64,000 nt of DNA from Henriciella marina (GTDB lineage Bacteria > Pseudomonadota > Alphaproteobacteria > Caulobacterales > Hyphomonadaceae): contig NZ_JAPWGW010000001.1 in NCBI RefSeq assembly GCF_027213945.1, forward strand, positions 1,178,001 to 1,242,000. Reading direction: 5' to 3'. The notes beneath the pieces are model-generated. The model had not been told where the DNA came from and did no database searches. It saw nothing but the letters and a program-made list of their open reading frames with translations. Both the position numbers and the translations under genes were made by a program. This document shows, piece by piece, positions 1-9,697 of the stretch (the first letter of the stretch is position 1; every line of letters starts with the position of its first letter).

Positions 1-535
1 CGCAAAGCTCTTCCACGATCTTGTCGTTGAACGCTGGAAGATCGTCGGGGTTGCGGGACGTCACGAGGCCCTTGTCGACAACGACTTTGTCGTCGCGCAC
101 GACGGCGCCAGCATTTTTCAGATCCTGCTGGATCGCAGCAAAGCCGGTCATTTCACGGCCTTCGACGAGACCCGCAGAGATGAGCACTTGTGGGCCATGA
201 CAGATCGAAAAGACTGGTTTGGCCTGCGCAAAGAATTTCGACGTGAAATCGAGTACTTTCTGGCTCTGACGCAGCGTGTCCGGGTTGAACAGGCCACCTG
301 GGATGAGAAGGGCGTCGAAGTCGTCGGCCTTCACATCATCCAGCGTCTTGTCGACGCCAACCATGATACCCTTTTCACGGTGCTGGTTCGCCTGGATTTC
401 CCCGCTCTCTAGCGAGACGATAACGGTGCTTGCGCCTGCGTTTTCGAGCGCTTCTTTCGGGGAGGTCAGTTCCACTTCCTCGAAGCCGTCAGCGGCGAGA
501 ATGGCAACCGTTTTTCCTTCTGCTCTCTTGGACAT
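1..535 (-). CDS. DJ-1/PfpI family protein (partial, 3' end outside window)
   Basis: This is a class I glutamine-amidotransferase-fold protein of the PfpI/YhbO type, a family given roles as intracellular protease, chaperone or deglycase in stress protection. The 178 visible codons start at an ATG (complement of 533-535) behind a clear AGGAGA at 542-547. The nucleophile-elbow motif FSICHGPQ carries the expected Cys112-His113 pair, and an acidic patch DGFEEVE near residue 17 supplies the usual activating Glu. Only the last few residues are missing beyond the window edge. No operon partner is evident, since the next gene lies 124 bases upstream. The family is certain, the exact activity is not. 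Confidence 0.9.
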   Translation of the reverse strand, partial: MSKRAEGKTVAILAADGFEEVELTSPKEALENAGASTVIVSLESGEIQANQHREKGIMVGVDKTLDDVKADDFDALLIPGGLFNPDTLRQSQKVLDFTSKFFAQAKPVFSICHGPQVLISAGLVEGREMTGFAAIQQDLKNAGAVVRDDKVVVDKGLVTSRNPDDLPAFNDKIVEELC

Positions 536-659
536 ATTCTATCTCCTGAAGTTTCAAATCTTATTGATGCAGCCTTCTGGCTGCGCGCTTCATCAACGAA
601 GCGATCATTGCGTCGTTCCCCGTGGAGGCATGTTTTAATGCCGCAGAGGCAGATAAGGC

Positions 660-1109
660 CTATCTGCGCCCGAGATCGTCTGCGAGCCGGTCAACGGCGG
701 CGCGTTCAGCGGTGCTTCTTGCTTCGTTGACAGCTTTCAGGAATTTCGCTGGCGCAGCCATGATCGGAAAGTCGACCTCGCCTTCGCCGCGTCCTTCAAT
801 ATCGAGATTGCCGAAGCCGAAGATGCGGCCGATGATGCCCTGTCTCATACTGGCGCCCTCAATCGCTTCCAGCGACATTTGATCGACATTTGCGGCGATG
901 AAGCCCGTCTTCTTGACGAGGCGCCTGTCGGTCACGGCGAATTCAGTCGTGACCAGGCGGATCATCTCGTAGATAAAATAGATAAGCCCTACGATCAGCC
1001 AGCCAAACAGGATCAGGGCCGCCCAGGCGCGGGCGTACCACAACCAGTGAAAACGCCCGACCCGAACGATAGATTCACCTTCGTCGAGGTGCTTCTCGAT
1101 ATAAGTCAT
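660..1109 (-). CDS. PH domain-containing membrane protein (bPH2/DUF304 type)
   Basis: A 149-residue protein with two hydrophobic segments around residues 24-52, followed by a bacterial pleckstrin-homology-like domain. The domain is marked by the characteristic stretch EFAVTDRRLVKKTGFIAANV and the later GxxDIEGRGEG strand. Family members are small inner-membrane proteins of unknown biochemical role, some linked to cell-envelope stress. The C-terminal 30 residues are charged and probably cytoplasmic. It is divergent from the secreted peptidase-like gene on the other strand, so the ~100 bases between them should hold both promoters. Confidence 0.85.
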   Translation of the reverse strand: MTYIEKHLDEGESIVRVGRFHWLWYARAWAALILFGWLIVGLIYFIYEMIRLVTTEFAVTDRRLVKKTGFIAANVDQMSLEAIEGASMRQGIIGRIFGFGNLDIEGRGEGEVDFPIMAAPAKFLKAVNEARSTAERAAVDRLADDLGRR

Positions 1110-1211
1110 GGCGGCAGCTTCCGGTGATTGTCTCAGGTAGAAGACAAACGAGGGGCACGAAGAGACGTTCCGCGCCTTGGCACGAACAGAGGATTCGGCC
1201 AGAAGTTTCAG

Positions 1212-2882
1212 ATGACGCTGCTTAGATACTTGCTCGTATTGTTTGCCATTTACCTCGTGTCCGGAACAGGCGGCGGCGCGGAAGGTCAGGATGCAAGCGC
1301 TCGTGCCGATGTTGCCCTGTCACGAAACGAGAATACCTTGGCCGCGCGGTGGACTCTGTCCGACCCCGCCGAAAGCGTGAGCTTCGAAGGGTGGGTCGAG
1401 CCAGACGAACGCCAACGGCTCTGGATACCTCAAGGGGATGGCTGGTTCTTTGACGGCAATATCCTCGTCCGCGAGGACAGTGCGCCATTTGATAGTTTTG
1501 AACTGCATTTGAACCCGTCAGACCAGATCTATGACCGAAGATACGTCGCCATTCTCCGGATCGGTGAGAGGGGATGGACTGTCCTGACAGAAGGGCTTTC
1601 CCTGGAAGGGCATCGGACCTTCATCGCCGCCGATTTTGATCCTGAAGGCGAGGTATTCCTTGTTGGCAATCAGCGTCTCTCAAGCGATGAAACGGTCGCG
1701 GCAGAGACCGGCGGCTTTCTCTATTTTGGCCCTGAGCGCCATGTCGCAGAGGACCATGCGACGATGATCGCCGGCCCAGATATACCGGACTGGATGCGCG
1801 CGAAATTCGCCGCTGACATTGATGCGTTAAGCCAAAGCCTGACGAAACGTTTCGAAATGCCGCCGAAGGCGCCGCCCGTGCTGGTCATGAGTTTTCGCGA
1901 AGCCGAGCGCATGAGTTTCAAGGGGAGTGCGCTTGGCCGGTTCATCACGCTACATGTAGGCGGCGTTGAGCTCGACCGCTCGGACGAGGACTTCATGCGA
2001 CGTATGACGGCGCTCGCCCTGCATGAGGCCGTGCATGTCTGGATCGGCCAGCTCTATAGCTCGCGCGAGAATGCTGAACAGTCATGGCTGCACGAAGGCG
2101 CGGCGGAATATATTTCCATGCGCGCATGGATGAATCCCGAAGAGCTGCGCGCTGATCTGGAAGACAAGATAAACAAGTGCCAGTTGGCGCTGGTGCGGCG
2201 TCCACTGATCGCGACACGGTATGGCAGTCGGGGGCGCGTCCCATATGATTGCGGCACTCTCGTTCAGCTTATCGCCGAAGCGGCCTCCCTTAAGAATGAG
2301 GGTGGCGACATCCTCTCTATCTGGAAAGACGTCTTTGAACGCGCCGGAAATGAGCGCACCTTCGATACCGCCCTGTTCAAGGAGGCGGCGACCGCAACAG
2401 CGGGTGATGGTTTCGCAGACCGGATGGGTGTCTTCGAGACTGCGATGGATGCCGGCGAATGGGCGTCGTTCCTGAAGGGCTTGTCAGAGATTGGTATCTT
2501 CGTGGATCTGCTGGAACCGGCGGAGGAGCATCCGGACGAGACCTACCTTGCGGCTGCCGCGCTCGGCGCGCTTCAACGCGATGTCTGCCAGAACCAGATC
2601 AGCCTGTATCAACGCGCGGACCATTACTGGACCAATATTAGCGCCCATTGCGGCGGGCAGCTGCCGGACGATCCCGAACTGAGGCATCTCAATGGTGTCG
2701 ACCTGATAGACGCGCCCGGAGCGGCCTATGCCGAGATGCGACGCGCCTGCGGCGCCGACGAAGCCATTGTGCTTGGCCAGCTGAATGGCGATCAGCTGGC
2801 GCCTATCTCCTGCGGCGAATGGATGTCCAACCTTCCAGCACTGGCGGTCGTTCGCGCGCTCCCGGACCTGCCTGCGCTCTGA
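1212..2882 (+). CDS. Secreted gluzincin-like metallopeptidase candidate
   Basis: I chose the ATG at 1212 because it opens directly on a signal peptide (MTLLRYLLVLFAIYLVSG) ending near a GGGAEGQD cleavage region; an in-frame TTG at 1128 would add 28 polar residues. The product is 556 residues. A zinc motif HEAVH is encoded from 2022, and 19 residues later WLHEGAAEY supplies the third ligand Glu. This is like the M1 family HExxH-18-E arrangement but one residue longer. The N-terminal ~190 residues look beta-rich. Substrate is unknown. It probably acts in the periplasm. A short GC hairpin follows the stop. Confidence 0.7.
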   Translation: MTLLRYLLVLFAIYLVSGTGGGAEGQDASARADVALSRNENTLAARWTLSDPAESVSFEGWVEPDERQRLWIPQGDGWFFDGNILVREDSAPFDSFELHLNPSDQIYDRRYVAILRIGERGWTVLTEGLSLEGHRTFIAADFDPEGEVFLVGNQRLSSDETVAAETGGFLYFGPERHVAEDHATMIAGPDIPDWMRAKFAADIDALSQSLTKRFEMPPKAPPVLVMSFREAERMSFKGSALGRFITLHVGGVELDRSDEDFMRRMTALALHEAVHVWIGQLYSSRENAEQSWLHEGAAEYISMRAWMNPEELRADLEDKINKCQLALVRRPLIATRYGSRGRVPYDCGTLVQLIAEAASLKNEGGDILSIWKDVFERAGNERTFDTALFKEAATATAGDGFADRMGVFETAMDAGEWASFLKGLSEIGIFVDLLEPAEEHPDETYLAAAALGALQRDVCQNQISLYQRADHYWTNISAHCGGQLPDDPELRHLNGVDLIDAPGAAYAEMRRACGADEAIVLGQLNGDQLAPISCGEWMSNLPALAVVRALPDLPAL

Positions 2883-2890
2883 GAACCCGC

Positions 2891-2916
2891 TGCCTGTGGG
2901 CAGGCACTCGCTTTTA
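2891..2916 (+). terminator. Weak hairpin after the gluzincin-like gene
   Basis: TGCCTG and CAGGCA (2891-2896 and 2901-2906) form a 6-bp stem with loop TGGG, followed a few bases later by CTTTTA. The T-tract is poor, so this is at best a weak rho-independent terminator before typA. Confidence 0.3.
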
Positions 2917-2971
2917 TGGGCCAAGGCGTGTAAAGCGCGCCCCATACAAGACTTGAAAGCCTTATCCTCCC

Positions 2972-4801
2972 ATGACCGAGCCTACTTCGCTTCGCAATAT
3001 TGCGATCATCGCCCACGTTGACCACGGCAAGACCACGCTGGTCGACTGCCTTCTCAAACAGTCCGGCACCTTCCGCGAGAATGAAGAGACTGCCGACCGG
3101 ATGATGGACTCCAACGACCTGGAGCGCGAGCGCGGCATCACGATCCTCGCCAAGACGACGTCGGTCGTCTGGGGCGATACGCGCGTTAATATCGTCGACA
3201 CGCCCGGCCACGCCGATTTCGGCGGTGAAGTCGAGCGCATCCTGAACATGGTGGACGGCGCAATCGTGCTGGTGGACGCCGCTGAAGGCCCGATGCCGCA
3301 GACCAAGTTCGTGGTGTCCAAGGCGTTGAAAGTCGGTCTTCGCCCGATCGTCGCGGTCAACAAGATCGACAAGCCAGACAGCCGTCCGGACTATGTCATC
3401 AATGAAGTTTTCGACCTCTTTGCTGACCTCGGCGCAGATGACGATCAACTCGACTTCCCGATCCTCTATGGTTCGGCGAAGAATGGCTGGATGAGCCTCG
3501 ACCATGAAAAACCGGCAACCGATATGTCCGCGCTGTTCGATCTCGTCACCAAGCACGTGCCAGAGCCGCGGACAGAAGAAGGCCCATTCCGGATGCTTGC
3601 GACGACGATCTCGTCCGACAACTTCCTTGGCCGTATCCTGACCGGCCGCGTCACCTCCGGTACCATCAAGCCGAACCAGACTGTGAAGGTCCTGTCGCGC
3701 GATGGTGAGCTGGTAGAACAGGGCCGCGTCTCCAAGGTTCTCGCATTCCGCGGCCTTGGCCGGGAGCCAATTGAAGAAGGCGTTGCCGGCGATATCGTTT
3801 CGCTGTCGGGCCTCACCAAGGCCAACGTGGCTGACACCTTCGTCGACCCGTCGATCAGCGAGCCTATTCAGGCCCAGCCGATCGACCCGCCAACCCTCTC
3901 CATGACATTCCGCGTCAATGACAGCCCGTTGGCGGGTACGGAAGGCAAGAAAGTGACGTCCCGCCTCATCTGGGACCGTCTGGTCAAGGAGGCTGAAGGC
4001 AATGTCGCGCTTCAGGTCGAGCGCTCGACCGAAGCCGAAGCCTTTACCGTTTCCGGCCGGGGCGAACTTCAGCTGGCCGTCCTTATCGAGACGATGCGCC
4101 GGGAAGGCTTTGAGCTTGGCGTGATGCGTCCAAAAGTCGTGATGAAGGAAGATCCGGACACGGGCGAAAAGCTCGAGCCGATTGAGGAAGTCGTCATCGA
4201 CGTCGACGACGAGCATACCGGCGTGATCGTGCAGAAGCTACAGGAGCGCAAGGCCGACATGATGGAGATGAAGCCATCGGGTGCCGGTCGCACGCGGCTT
4301 GTCTTCCATGCGCCGACCCGCGGCCTGATCGGTTATCAGGGCGAACTTCTCTCCGATACGCGCGGCACGGCCATCATGAACCGCGTCTTCCTTGAATACG
4401 CGCCGTATAAGGGTGCGATCAAAGGCCGCCACACGGGCGTTCTCGTCTCGATGGAGCAGGGCGAGGCGGTGGCTTTTGCCCTCTTCAACCTCGAAGATCG
4501 CGGCCCGATGATGATCCATCCTGGCGACAAGGTCTATCAGGGCATGATCATTGGCGAGCACACGCGCGACAATGACCTTGAGGTCAATGTCATGAAGGGC
4601 AAGAAGCTGACCAACGTCCGCGCGTCCGGCACCGATGAAGCCGTTCGCCTGACGCCGCCGCTTCAGATGACGCTGGAACGGTCGCTGGCCTACATCGCAG
4701 ACGATGAGTTGGTCGAAGTGACGCCGCAGTCCATCCGCCTGCGCAAGATCCATCTCGATCCGCACGAGCGCAAGAAAGCGGCCAAGGCGTCCAGCGCGTA
4801 G
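2972..4801 (+). CDS. typA: Translational GTPase TypA/BipA
   Basis: A ribosome-associated GTPase related to EF-G that supports 50S assembly and growth under stress or cold. The 609-residue length is normal for the family. The G1 motif [10 protein letters not shown] lies at residues 14-23, the switch I region RGITILAK and the G3 motif [12 protein letters not shown] follow, and NKID supplies G4. EF-G-like domains III and V and the BipA-specific C-terminal domain are present, including [12 protein letters not shown] and RGLIGYQGE. There is no good Shine-Dalgarno before the ATG (the upstream bases read cctccc), yet the conserved N-terminus makes the start secure. It appears to be monocistronic. 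Confidence 0.97.
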   Translation: MTEPTSLRNIAIIAHVDHGKTTLVDCLLKQSGTFRENEETADRMMDSNDLERERGITILAKTTSVVWGDTRVNIVDTPGHADFGGEVERILNMVDGAIVLVDAAEGPMPQTKFVVSKALKVGLRPIVAVNKIDKPDSRPDYVINEVFDLFADLGADDDQLDFPILYGSAKNGWMSLDHEKPATDMSALFDLVTKHVPEPRTEEGPFRMLATTISSDNFLGRILTGRVTSGTIKPNQTVKVLSRDGELVEQGRVSKVLAFRGLGREPIEEGVAGDIVSLSGLTKANVADTFVDPSISEPIQAQPIDPPTLSMTFRVNDSPLAGTEGKKVTSRLIWDRLVKEAEGNVALQVERSTEAEAFTVSGRGELQLAVLIETMRREGFELGVMRPKVVMKEDPDTGEKLEPIEEVVIDVDDEHTGVIVQKLQERKADMMEMKPSGAGRTRLVFHAPTRGLIGYQGELLSDTRGTAIMNRVFLEYAPYKGAIKGRHTGVLVSMEQGEAVAFALFNLEDRGPMMIHPGDKVYQGMIIGEHTRDNDLEVNVMKGKKLTNVRASGTDEAVRLTPPLQMTLERSLAYIADDELVEVTPQSIRLRKIHLDPHERKKAAKASSA

Positions 4802-4914
4802 ACCGTGCACGCATTCAGCAGAACGACCTGAATTCGCTCTCAGATCCCCAGTCCGGCTTTTCATATCTCAACCGCGTGTTAAAGATCTTGAAGGGTTGAA
4901 CTTGGGGGTGTGGG

Positions 4915-5463
4915 ATGGATTCCGAGAAGCCGTTAGGAGCGCTGTTTAAAATTTTCGCGCGGTTGTGGGTTTCCAACTTCTTCATCGCGATATCTGCAGC
5001 GGTTTTTGCGAATGCGCTCTGGAAGGTGCCCCTGGCGGACGTCATTGATGTTCAGCTCTCCATCTATTTCTCCGTAATCGGGATTATCCTGGCGGTTTAC
5101 GCGGTCATCATTGTTGGTGCGTTGATCACTCAACATTGGGCGGTTGCTCTGGGCATCGCCTTTGCCGGGATTCTTATGGCATTGTCGGCCTATGCGCCTG
5201 TCCTGGGCTACAAGCTGTATGCATTCATTCCGGGTGTAGAGTTCGCCGGAAGCTCCAGATTGCTGAACCTGTTTGAAAGCGTCGAACTATTTGTCAGCCA
5301 GTCAATCGCTGGGGTCTTCGTCGGCGTTGGCGACTATTTCGACTTCGACGTCACGCTGAAGGTGGTGGAACGCGCCCTGTCAGTCATGAGTATCGGCGCG
5401 GCCGTTCTAACCTATTTCGGCACGAATAAGCCGCGCCAGCATCAGCCGGCAGTCGCAGGTTGA
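4915..5463 (+). CDS. Hypothetical multi-pass membrane protein
   Basis: A 182-residue protein that I do not recognise. It has about five hydrophobic stretches (residues roughly 18-38, 45-68, 70-98, 118-140 and 150-166), short loops and a polar tail ending NKPRQHQPAVAG. The ATG follows gtgtggg, a poor ribosome site. It sits alone, 113 bases after typA, and is closed by the strong terminator at 5531-5561. No enzymatic motif is visible. Confidence 0.7.
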   Translation: MDSEKPLGALFKIFARLWVSNFFIAISAAVFANALWKVPLADVIDVQLSIYFSVIGIILAVYAVIIVGALITQHWAVALGIAFAGILMALSAYAPVLGYKLYAFIPGVEFAGSSRLLNLFESVELFVSQSIAGVFVGVGDYFDFDVTLKVVERALSVMSIGAAVLTYFGTNKPRQHQPAVAG

Positions 5464-5530
5464 TCTCTCACAGCTCCGGTATCTGCCCGTAAACCTGGGT
5501 TTTGGGCTGAGCCGGATGCGACAATACAGA

Positions 5531-5564
5531 AAACCGGGCGGATAACTCCGCCCGGTTTTGTTTT
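5531..5564 (+). terminator. Strong bidirectional rho-independent terminator
   Basis: AAACCGGGCGGA (5531-5542) pairs perfectly with TCCGCCCGGTTT (5547-5558) around the tetraloop TAAC, followed by a T-rich TGTTTT tract. It lies between two convergent genes, so it ends the membrane-protein gene on the + strand. It may also serve the lipoprotein gene on the - strand, where the A-flanked stem reads out as U residues. Confidence 0.9.
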
Positions 5565-5618
5565 CCGTGCTGGATTGAGTTTGCTCCGGCGCCTTGCGCG
5601 CGCAGGACAGTTTCAAGC

Positions 5619-5942
5619 CTAGTCGTCTTCGAAGTCTGGATCTTCGCTGTCTGCGACGCCGTCACCATCATCGTCGGTGTCGACTTCGTCAGCGATACCG
5701 TCACCATCGGTGTCGGTCACGGCATCATCGACAGCCGCTTCGGTGTCTTCAGCGAGCTCTTCAGCTTCGGCAGCAACTTCGTCTGCAGCTTCTTCGAGGT
5801 CTTCGCCAACCGTGTCTTCCTCGACCACGACTTCTTCTTCAGCCGACGGGGTTTCGATTTCGACTTCGGTTGTGTCGCCTTCGCAACCAGCAAGGACAGC
5901 GGCAAACGCGCCAGCAGCTGCAACGTAAAAAAGTTTTTTCAT
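5619..5942 (-). CDS. Lipoprotein with thrombospondin type 3-like calcium repeats
   Basis: A 107-residue acidic protein. The signal peptide MKKLFYVAAAGAFAAVLAGC ends in a lipobox (LAGC), so the mature protein should begin with a lipidated Cys. The middle is a Glu/Ala-rich, probably helical or disordered spacer. The C-terminus has two DxDxDGxxD repeats (DTDGDGIADEVDTDDDGDGV) typical of calcium-binding TSP3 or dockerin-like loops. The family is usually surface- or envelope-associated. The role is unknown; it may bind Ca2+ in seawater. It is followed by the shared terminator. Confidence 0.85.
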   Translation of the reverse strand: MKKLFYVAAAGAFAAVLAGCEGDTTEVEIETPSAEEEVVVEEDTVGEDLEEAADEVAAEAEELAEDTEAAVDDAVTDTDGDGIADEVDTDDDGDGVADSEDPDFEDD

Positions 5943-6172
5943 TTCCGGACCCTTTCAACAGTGGGACTTGAGCGATGTGACGAAAAATTGATTTGCGCAA
6001 GGAGGTTCCGCCGAAAAATTTTCATTTCACGCTCACCCGCTCCTTCGTTAAGCACGTGTGTATGGGGAATGACGGCGCCGGCTCAGTCTCAGGAATCGTA
6101 AAGATTACTGCAGTGGGCATAGAACCAAATGCTGCTAACATAGGTTATTCACCATGACAAAGGGGTGAGGCG

Positions 6173-6694
6173 ATGGCGGACACTGAGAATTCTGTTGAGA
6201 AGGCTGAGGTCGGGCTCGACCGTGACCTCTTCCTACGCTCGCTCCTGCGCGAACTGGCAGGAACGCTAGAGGCTGTGGTCGGTCTGGAAGACGCCTCAGG
6301 CTACATCTCTGTTGTCGGCGGCGCGATCGGAAGCCAGATCAACCAGGCTTACAAGAATGAGATCAACGTCCAGAATCTCAGCCGCGAGGAAATTGGCCAG
6401 GTTCTCGTCGACCTCAAACGCCGCATCGAAGGCGACTTTTACATTATCGAAGCGGATGAGACGAAGATTGTCCTGGGCAACAATGCCTGCCCGTTTGGCG
6501 AGTATGTGGAAGGGCGTCCCTCTCTCTGCATGATGACATCCAATGTGTTCGGGACGATTGCGGCTGAGAATCTCGGCTATGCCAATGTGGTGATCGAGAA
6601 AGCCATTGCGCGCGGCGATACCGGGTGCCGGGTTGTCGTTAATCTGGTGCAACCTGATGAGGCGCCTGAAGGGCGGGAATACTTTGGCGGCTGA
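6173..6694 (+). CDS. MetOD1 (methanogen output domain 1) family sensor-like protein
   Basis: A 173-residue soluble protein starting at an ATG behind GGGGTGAGG. It matches the small alpha/beta domain called methanogen output domain 1, a relative of the V4R/heme-NO-binding scaffold. Three conserved cysteines stand at C106 (NACPFG), C119 (SLCMM) and C152 (GDTGCRV), which suggests ligand, redox or metal sensing. Its stop lies inside the start of the next gene, a histidine-kinase-like protein, so the two are translationally coupled and probably act together. The ligand is unknown. Confidence 0.8.
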   Translation: MADTENSVEKAEVGLDRDLFLRSLLRELAGTLEAVVGLEDASGYISVVGGAIGSQINQAYKNEINVQNLSREEIGQVLVDLKRRIEGDFYIIEADETKIVLGNNACPFGEYVEGRPSLCMMTSNVFGTIAAENLGYANVVIEKAIARGDTGCRVVVNLVQPDEAPEGREYFGG

Positions 6695-7718
6695 TCCTTC
6701 GCCTTTCGCGCACTGGATGGATATCTTCGACGTCTCCAAGGAGGCGTTGATGCTCATTGGGGATAATGGGGAAATCCATGCCAGCAATCGCGCCATGCGC
6801 CGCATCGCAGAGCAGGCGAAGCCGGGGCAACGCCTGGGCCCCCTCCTGATGGATGGGGAGCGCTCTCTGGGCAATTTGATCACCAGTTTGCGCAAGAGTG
6901 CCGATCCGCGTCCCTTTAGCCTGGTGTTCGATGATGAGACCGATGCAGGGCTGCAACTGCGCGGTGTCGCAAAGCGTCTGCGCCGCTCAGACCATGGGGT
7001 CTTTTTCACACTCCGCTTCAGGATGGATGACCGCAACAACTTTGCCGCGCTGAGCCTCAAGGTCGCTGAGCTGGATAGCGAAGTGCGTGCCCGTCGTGCA
7101 GCACAGCAATCGGCGGAAGCGGCGCTGGAGATAAACCGGCTGCTGACGAGGGAGCTTCACCACCGGGTAAACAATAACCTCCAGCTGCAGATATCCTTGC
7201 TGCGCCGCGCCGCACGGCTGACGTCGAACATCGAAGTAAGAAGATTTGTAGAGCATGCCATAGGACGGCTTCGTGCCATGTCGGCAGGTCTCGACCTGAC
7301 TTATCAAAGCGGCGAGACTGGCGTGGATATCGCGGATCTGGCGCAGAAACTGGCGGGCCAGATCGCAGAGACCCTCCCCACAGAACGTGAAATAGATCTT
7401 TCACTGGATGGCGGGTTTGCTGTTTCGGTGCCGCAGGTCACGCCGCTCGCTCTCATCATTCACGAAACGATGACCCGTATCTTTGCCCCCAGTGATGGGG
7501 TGGGCGACGGGCGGATTGAACTAGCGGCTGGGCATGATAGGAATGGGCCGTGGTTAGAGCTATCCGACGACGGCCAATGGGCCGATGTGACCCTGGATGG
7601 CGATGCAGCTGAGACCAATAAGCTGATCGACACGCTGGCCAGGCAGGCAGGCGTTGCTGTCTTGCGCACCGATGAAGGTGGTCGGCGTCTACGCTTGCGT
7701 TTTGTTGCGGTTGCCTAG
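6684..7718 (+). CDS. HisKA_2-type histidine kinase-like protein with degenerate ATPase domain
   Basis: About 344 residues. I favour the TTG at 6684 behind GAAGGGCGGG, which overlaps the upstream stop by 11 bases; an ATG at 6657 is also in frame. A PAS-like domain ([18 protein letters not shown]) comes first, then a coiled segment and a HisKA_2 dimerisation domain with the phospho-acceptor motif [13 protein letters not shown] (His codons at 7158-7163). The following ATPase region is abnormal: the N-box reads [10 protein letters not shown] in place of IVNELVTNAF, and no G2 glycine loop is seen. It may be a pseudokinase or phosphotransfer dimer that serves the MetOD1 partner. Confidence 0.75.
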   Translation: MAADPSPFAHWMDIFDVSKEALMLIGDNGEIHASNRAMRRIAEQAKPGQRLGPLLMDGERSLGNLITSLRKSADPRPFSLVFDDETDAGLQLRGVAKRLRRSDHGVFFTLRFRMDDRNNFAALSLKVAELDSEVRARRAAQQSAEAALEINRLLTRELHHRVNNNLQLQISLLRRAARLTSNIEVRRFVEHAIGRLRAMSAGLDLTYQSGETGVDIADLAQKLAGQIAETLPTEREIDLSLDGGFAVSVPQVTPLALIIHETMTRIFAPSDGVGDGRIELAAGHDRNGPWLELSDDGQWADVTLDGDAAETNKLIDTLARQAGVAVLRTDEGGRRLRLRFVAVA

Positions 7719-8233
7719 TCAGTCAGGGCGGGGGCAGCGAGGCGTTCAATTGCCTGTTGCTTGACCATGTCAACGGCAGGCGCGATTTGCGCGAGGCCAC
7801 TCTGGCTAGAGCCATTTGCTACCTCGTCGAAAACGATTTTCGTACCCCCGTTTGCTGGATCCGCTTCGAGCGTAATTGTCCAGACGACCTGCACGCCCAA
7901 CCCCTGCAATGGACCAAAGGGCGCATCAAGCCGGAGCATCCTGTTTTCCAGGATCGAGAGAACGCGGCCATGCTCGACGACATTGCCTTCCCAGCTCTCC
8001 ATCCACGGTCCGCCCGCACTGGGATTTAGCCAGAGATGTTCAGCATTGCCTGAATAGGTGTGGTCCGGGTGCCACCAGGTTTCCGGCTGGATCAGTCGCT
8101 CCCAGGTCTCTTCGACGCCGAGGTCAGACACCGCCTCATGGCGCAGCGTATAGTGGTCGGCAGTTGCGCTCACGATTTCAGCGCTTGCGGGAAGGCCGGC
8201 AATCGCCGTGGCCAGCAGAAAGGCTGATCTCAT
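7715..8233 (-). CDS. Secreted SRPBCC (START/Bet v1-like) protein
   Basis: I chose the ATG at 8233 (MRSAFLLATAIAGLPASAE) because GGAGAGA lies at the right spacing and it opens a signal peptide; an upstream reading would add 49 residues. The mature ~150 residues match the SRPBCC/polyketide-cyclase-like fold, with the conserved VEETWERLIQPETWWHPDHTY start and a TITLEADPANGGTKIVFDE strand. The family binds hydrophobic ligands. A secreted member is less common. The gene converges with the kinase-like gene, overlapping it by 4 bases. Confidence 0.8.
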   Translation of the reverse strand: MRSAFLLATAIAGLPASAEIVSATADHYTLRHEAVSDLGVEETWERLIQPETWWHPDHTYSGNAEHLWLNPSAGGPWMESWEGNVVEHGRVLSILENRMLRLDAPFGPLQGLGVQVVWTITLEADPANGGTKIVFDEVANGSSQSGLAQIAPAVDMVKQQAIERLAAPALTD

Positions 8234-8388
8234 AAATCTCTCCATCATGGGATGTAGACTATTCGCGCCGAATGCCAGCTTGGCAAGTTGTGGCCTGTTT
8301 GCATCGGTGGCCGGGAAAGCAGACCGCAGCGTTACCAAAGCGTCATAAAATCCTATGCAAGAGTGACGGCCTCGATACAACTCAGCCC

Positions 8389-8838
8389 ATGGCGCTTTTG
8401 CTTCATCAGGGTGCAGGCTGGAAGATCAGGCCTTATGCACGGACTGACAATGTCAGTGTGGAAACACTTTTTCTCGACTGTCTTGATGCTTTTCCTTGGC
8501 GCAGCGGACCGGTTGATGAGCTCATCCGACTGCGCCAGACGCTTCGGCTATCACGTTGCATTGTTGCGGAAGAGCCGCATGCCGGGGTGATTGGCTTCCT
8601 GACACTCGAGCGCAAGAGCCCCTATGTGCCGCATCTATTTGTGGCGGCTGACTGGCGCCTTTGCGGTGTAGGCTCAGGACTGCTGGAGGTCGCCCGCGAT
8701 CTCGCCCGTGCGCCGCTTGAGCTCGATGTGGATGACCAGAACATTTTGGCGATGAAGGCCTATCTCGCCATGGGCTGGACCGAAAAAGTCGATGCACCGG
8801 GAGGGCGGCCCGGACAGGTCAGGCTGAACGGGCCCTAG
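8389..8838 (+). CDS. GNAT family N-acetyltransferase
   Basis: A 149-residue acetyltransferase-fold protein. The ATG at 8389 (MALLLHQGAGWKIRPY) gives the usual GNAT N-terminus; the open frame extends 39 codons further upstream but that part is not domain-like. The acetyl-CoA-binding region is seen as HLFVAADWRLCGVGSGLLEVA, and the family's C-terminal DQNILAMKAYLAMGW is clear. Substrate is unknown. It is transcribed away from the SRPBCC gene and converges on the DUF2306 gene. Confidence 0.85.
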   Translation: MALLLHQGAGWKIRPYARTDNVSVETLFLDCLDAFPWRSGPVDELIRLRQTLRLSRCIVAEEPHAGVIGFLTLERKSPYVPHLFVAADWRLCGVGSGLLEVARDLARAPLELDVDDQNILAMKAYLAMGWTEKVDAPGGRPGQVRLNGP

Positions 8839-8869
8839 AGCGCCTGCGTGTTGATACCTATTCGCCGGT

Positions 8870-9697
8870 CTAGTGTAAGGCCGGTAGCCAGAAGATCTGC
8901 GCGGCCATGAAGATGCCGAGTGCTGTCGCCGCGCTGGCCGCAACCATCCCACCTGCCATGGCATAGCGCGCGGTGGATGAGCCTCTGTCGCGGGCGAGGA
9001 GGTAGAGCTCGAGGACAAGCAAGGGAATGATGGCGTGTCCGATGCCGAGGAACCGGTCGAACGGCCCGGTCAGGTCCATGGCGCTACCAGGCATTGTGCC
9101 CCCCGTGATACCGGCCCAGAAGCCGAAGCCGAGCCGGAAGAACCAGACCCCGCTGGCTGCAATGAAAAGCCGCATGGCCCAGCGATGGTGATCTGCGAAG
9201 CGGCGCTTGAGCGCAAATCTTAGCGTCATGGCGGAAAATACGAGAATGCAGACCGCATTGATCGTGTTGCCCGTCGCGACGAAGGCGCCTCCGATAACGC
9301 CGCGATGATAGACGAGGATAAGTGCGCCGGTACTGATCACCACGGCCACCATGAGGAACAGGCGGCCATTCCAACGGTGGAAGGTACGGAAGCGGTTCCG
9401 GATTTGCGGGATGAGCTGGAACGGGGCGCCAAACGTGATGATGAAGGCCAGCAGCACATGGCTCAGGAACAGACTATTGCCCAGCAGGTCGCCGTCGATG
9501 AAGCCGTGAAAGACGCGGCCATCCATACGCTCGAAATCACCTTGGGCGGTCGAGACGCCGTAAAAGCCGAGGATATAGGCCGCAAAGGCTGCCTGCCCGA
9601 TCACGGCGATGACGAACCAGAGCGCACCTGATAGTTTCAGGACGCGCAAGGCATCGAGCTGCGGGAGGATTGCGGGGCGGGAGGTGAGCGTTGTCAT
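8870..9697 (-). CDS. DUF2306-type membrane protein
   Basis: A 275-residue integral membrane protein with seven or so hydrophobic segments. The diagnostic region is FLSHVLLAFIITFGAPFQLI followed by RNRFRTFHRWNGRLFL, matching DUF2306, whose conserved histidines and arginines recall cytochrome b561-like proteins. A second motif RRFADHHRWAMRLF lies near residue 165. The function is unknown. It is divergent from an AraC-type regulator starting about 130 bases away, which could control it. Confidence 0.8.
   Translation of the reverse strand: MTTLTSRPAILPQLDALRVLKLSGALWFVIAVIGQAAFAAYILGFYGVSTAQGDFERMDGRVFHGFIDGDLLGNSLFLSHVLLAFIITFGAPFQLIPQIRNRFRTFHRWNGRLFLMVAVVISTGALILVYHRGVIGGAFVATGNTINAVCILVFSAMTLRFALKRRFADHHRWAMRLFIAASGVWFFRLGFGFWAGITGGTMPGSAMDLTGPFDRFLGIGHAIIPLLVLELYLLARDRGSSTARYAMAGGMVAASAATALGIFMAAQIFWLPALH

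Noticed and set aside
2792-4216. Long open frame antisense to typA
   Set aside because: GC-rich third-position shadow of a conserved gene; no signal or motif in its product.
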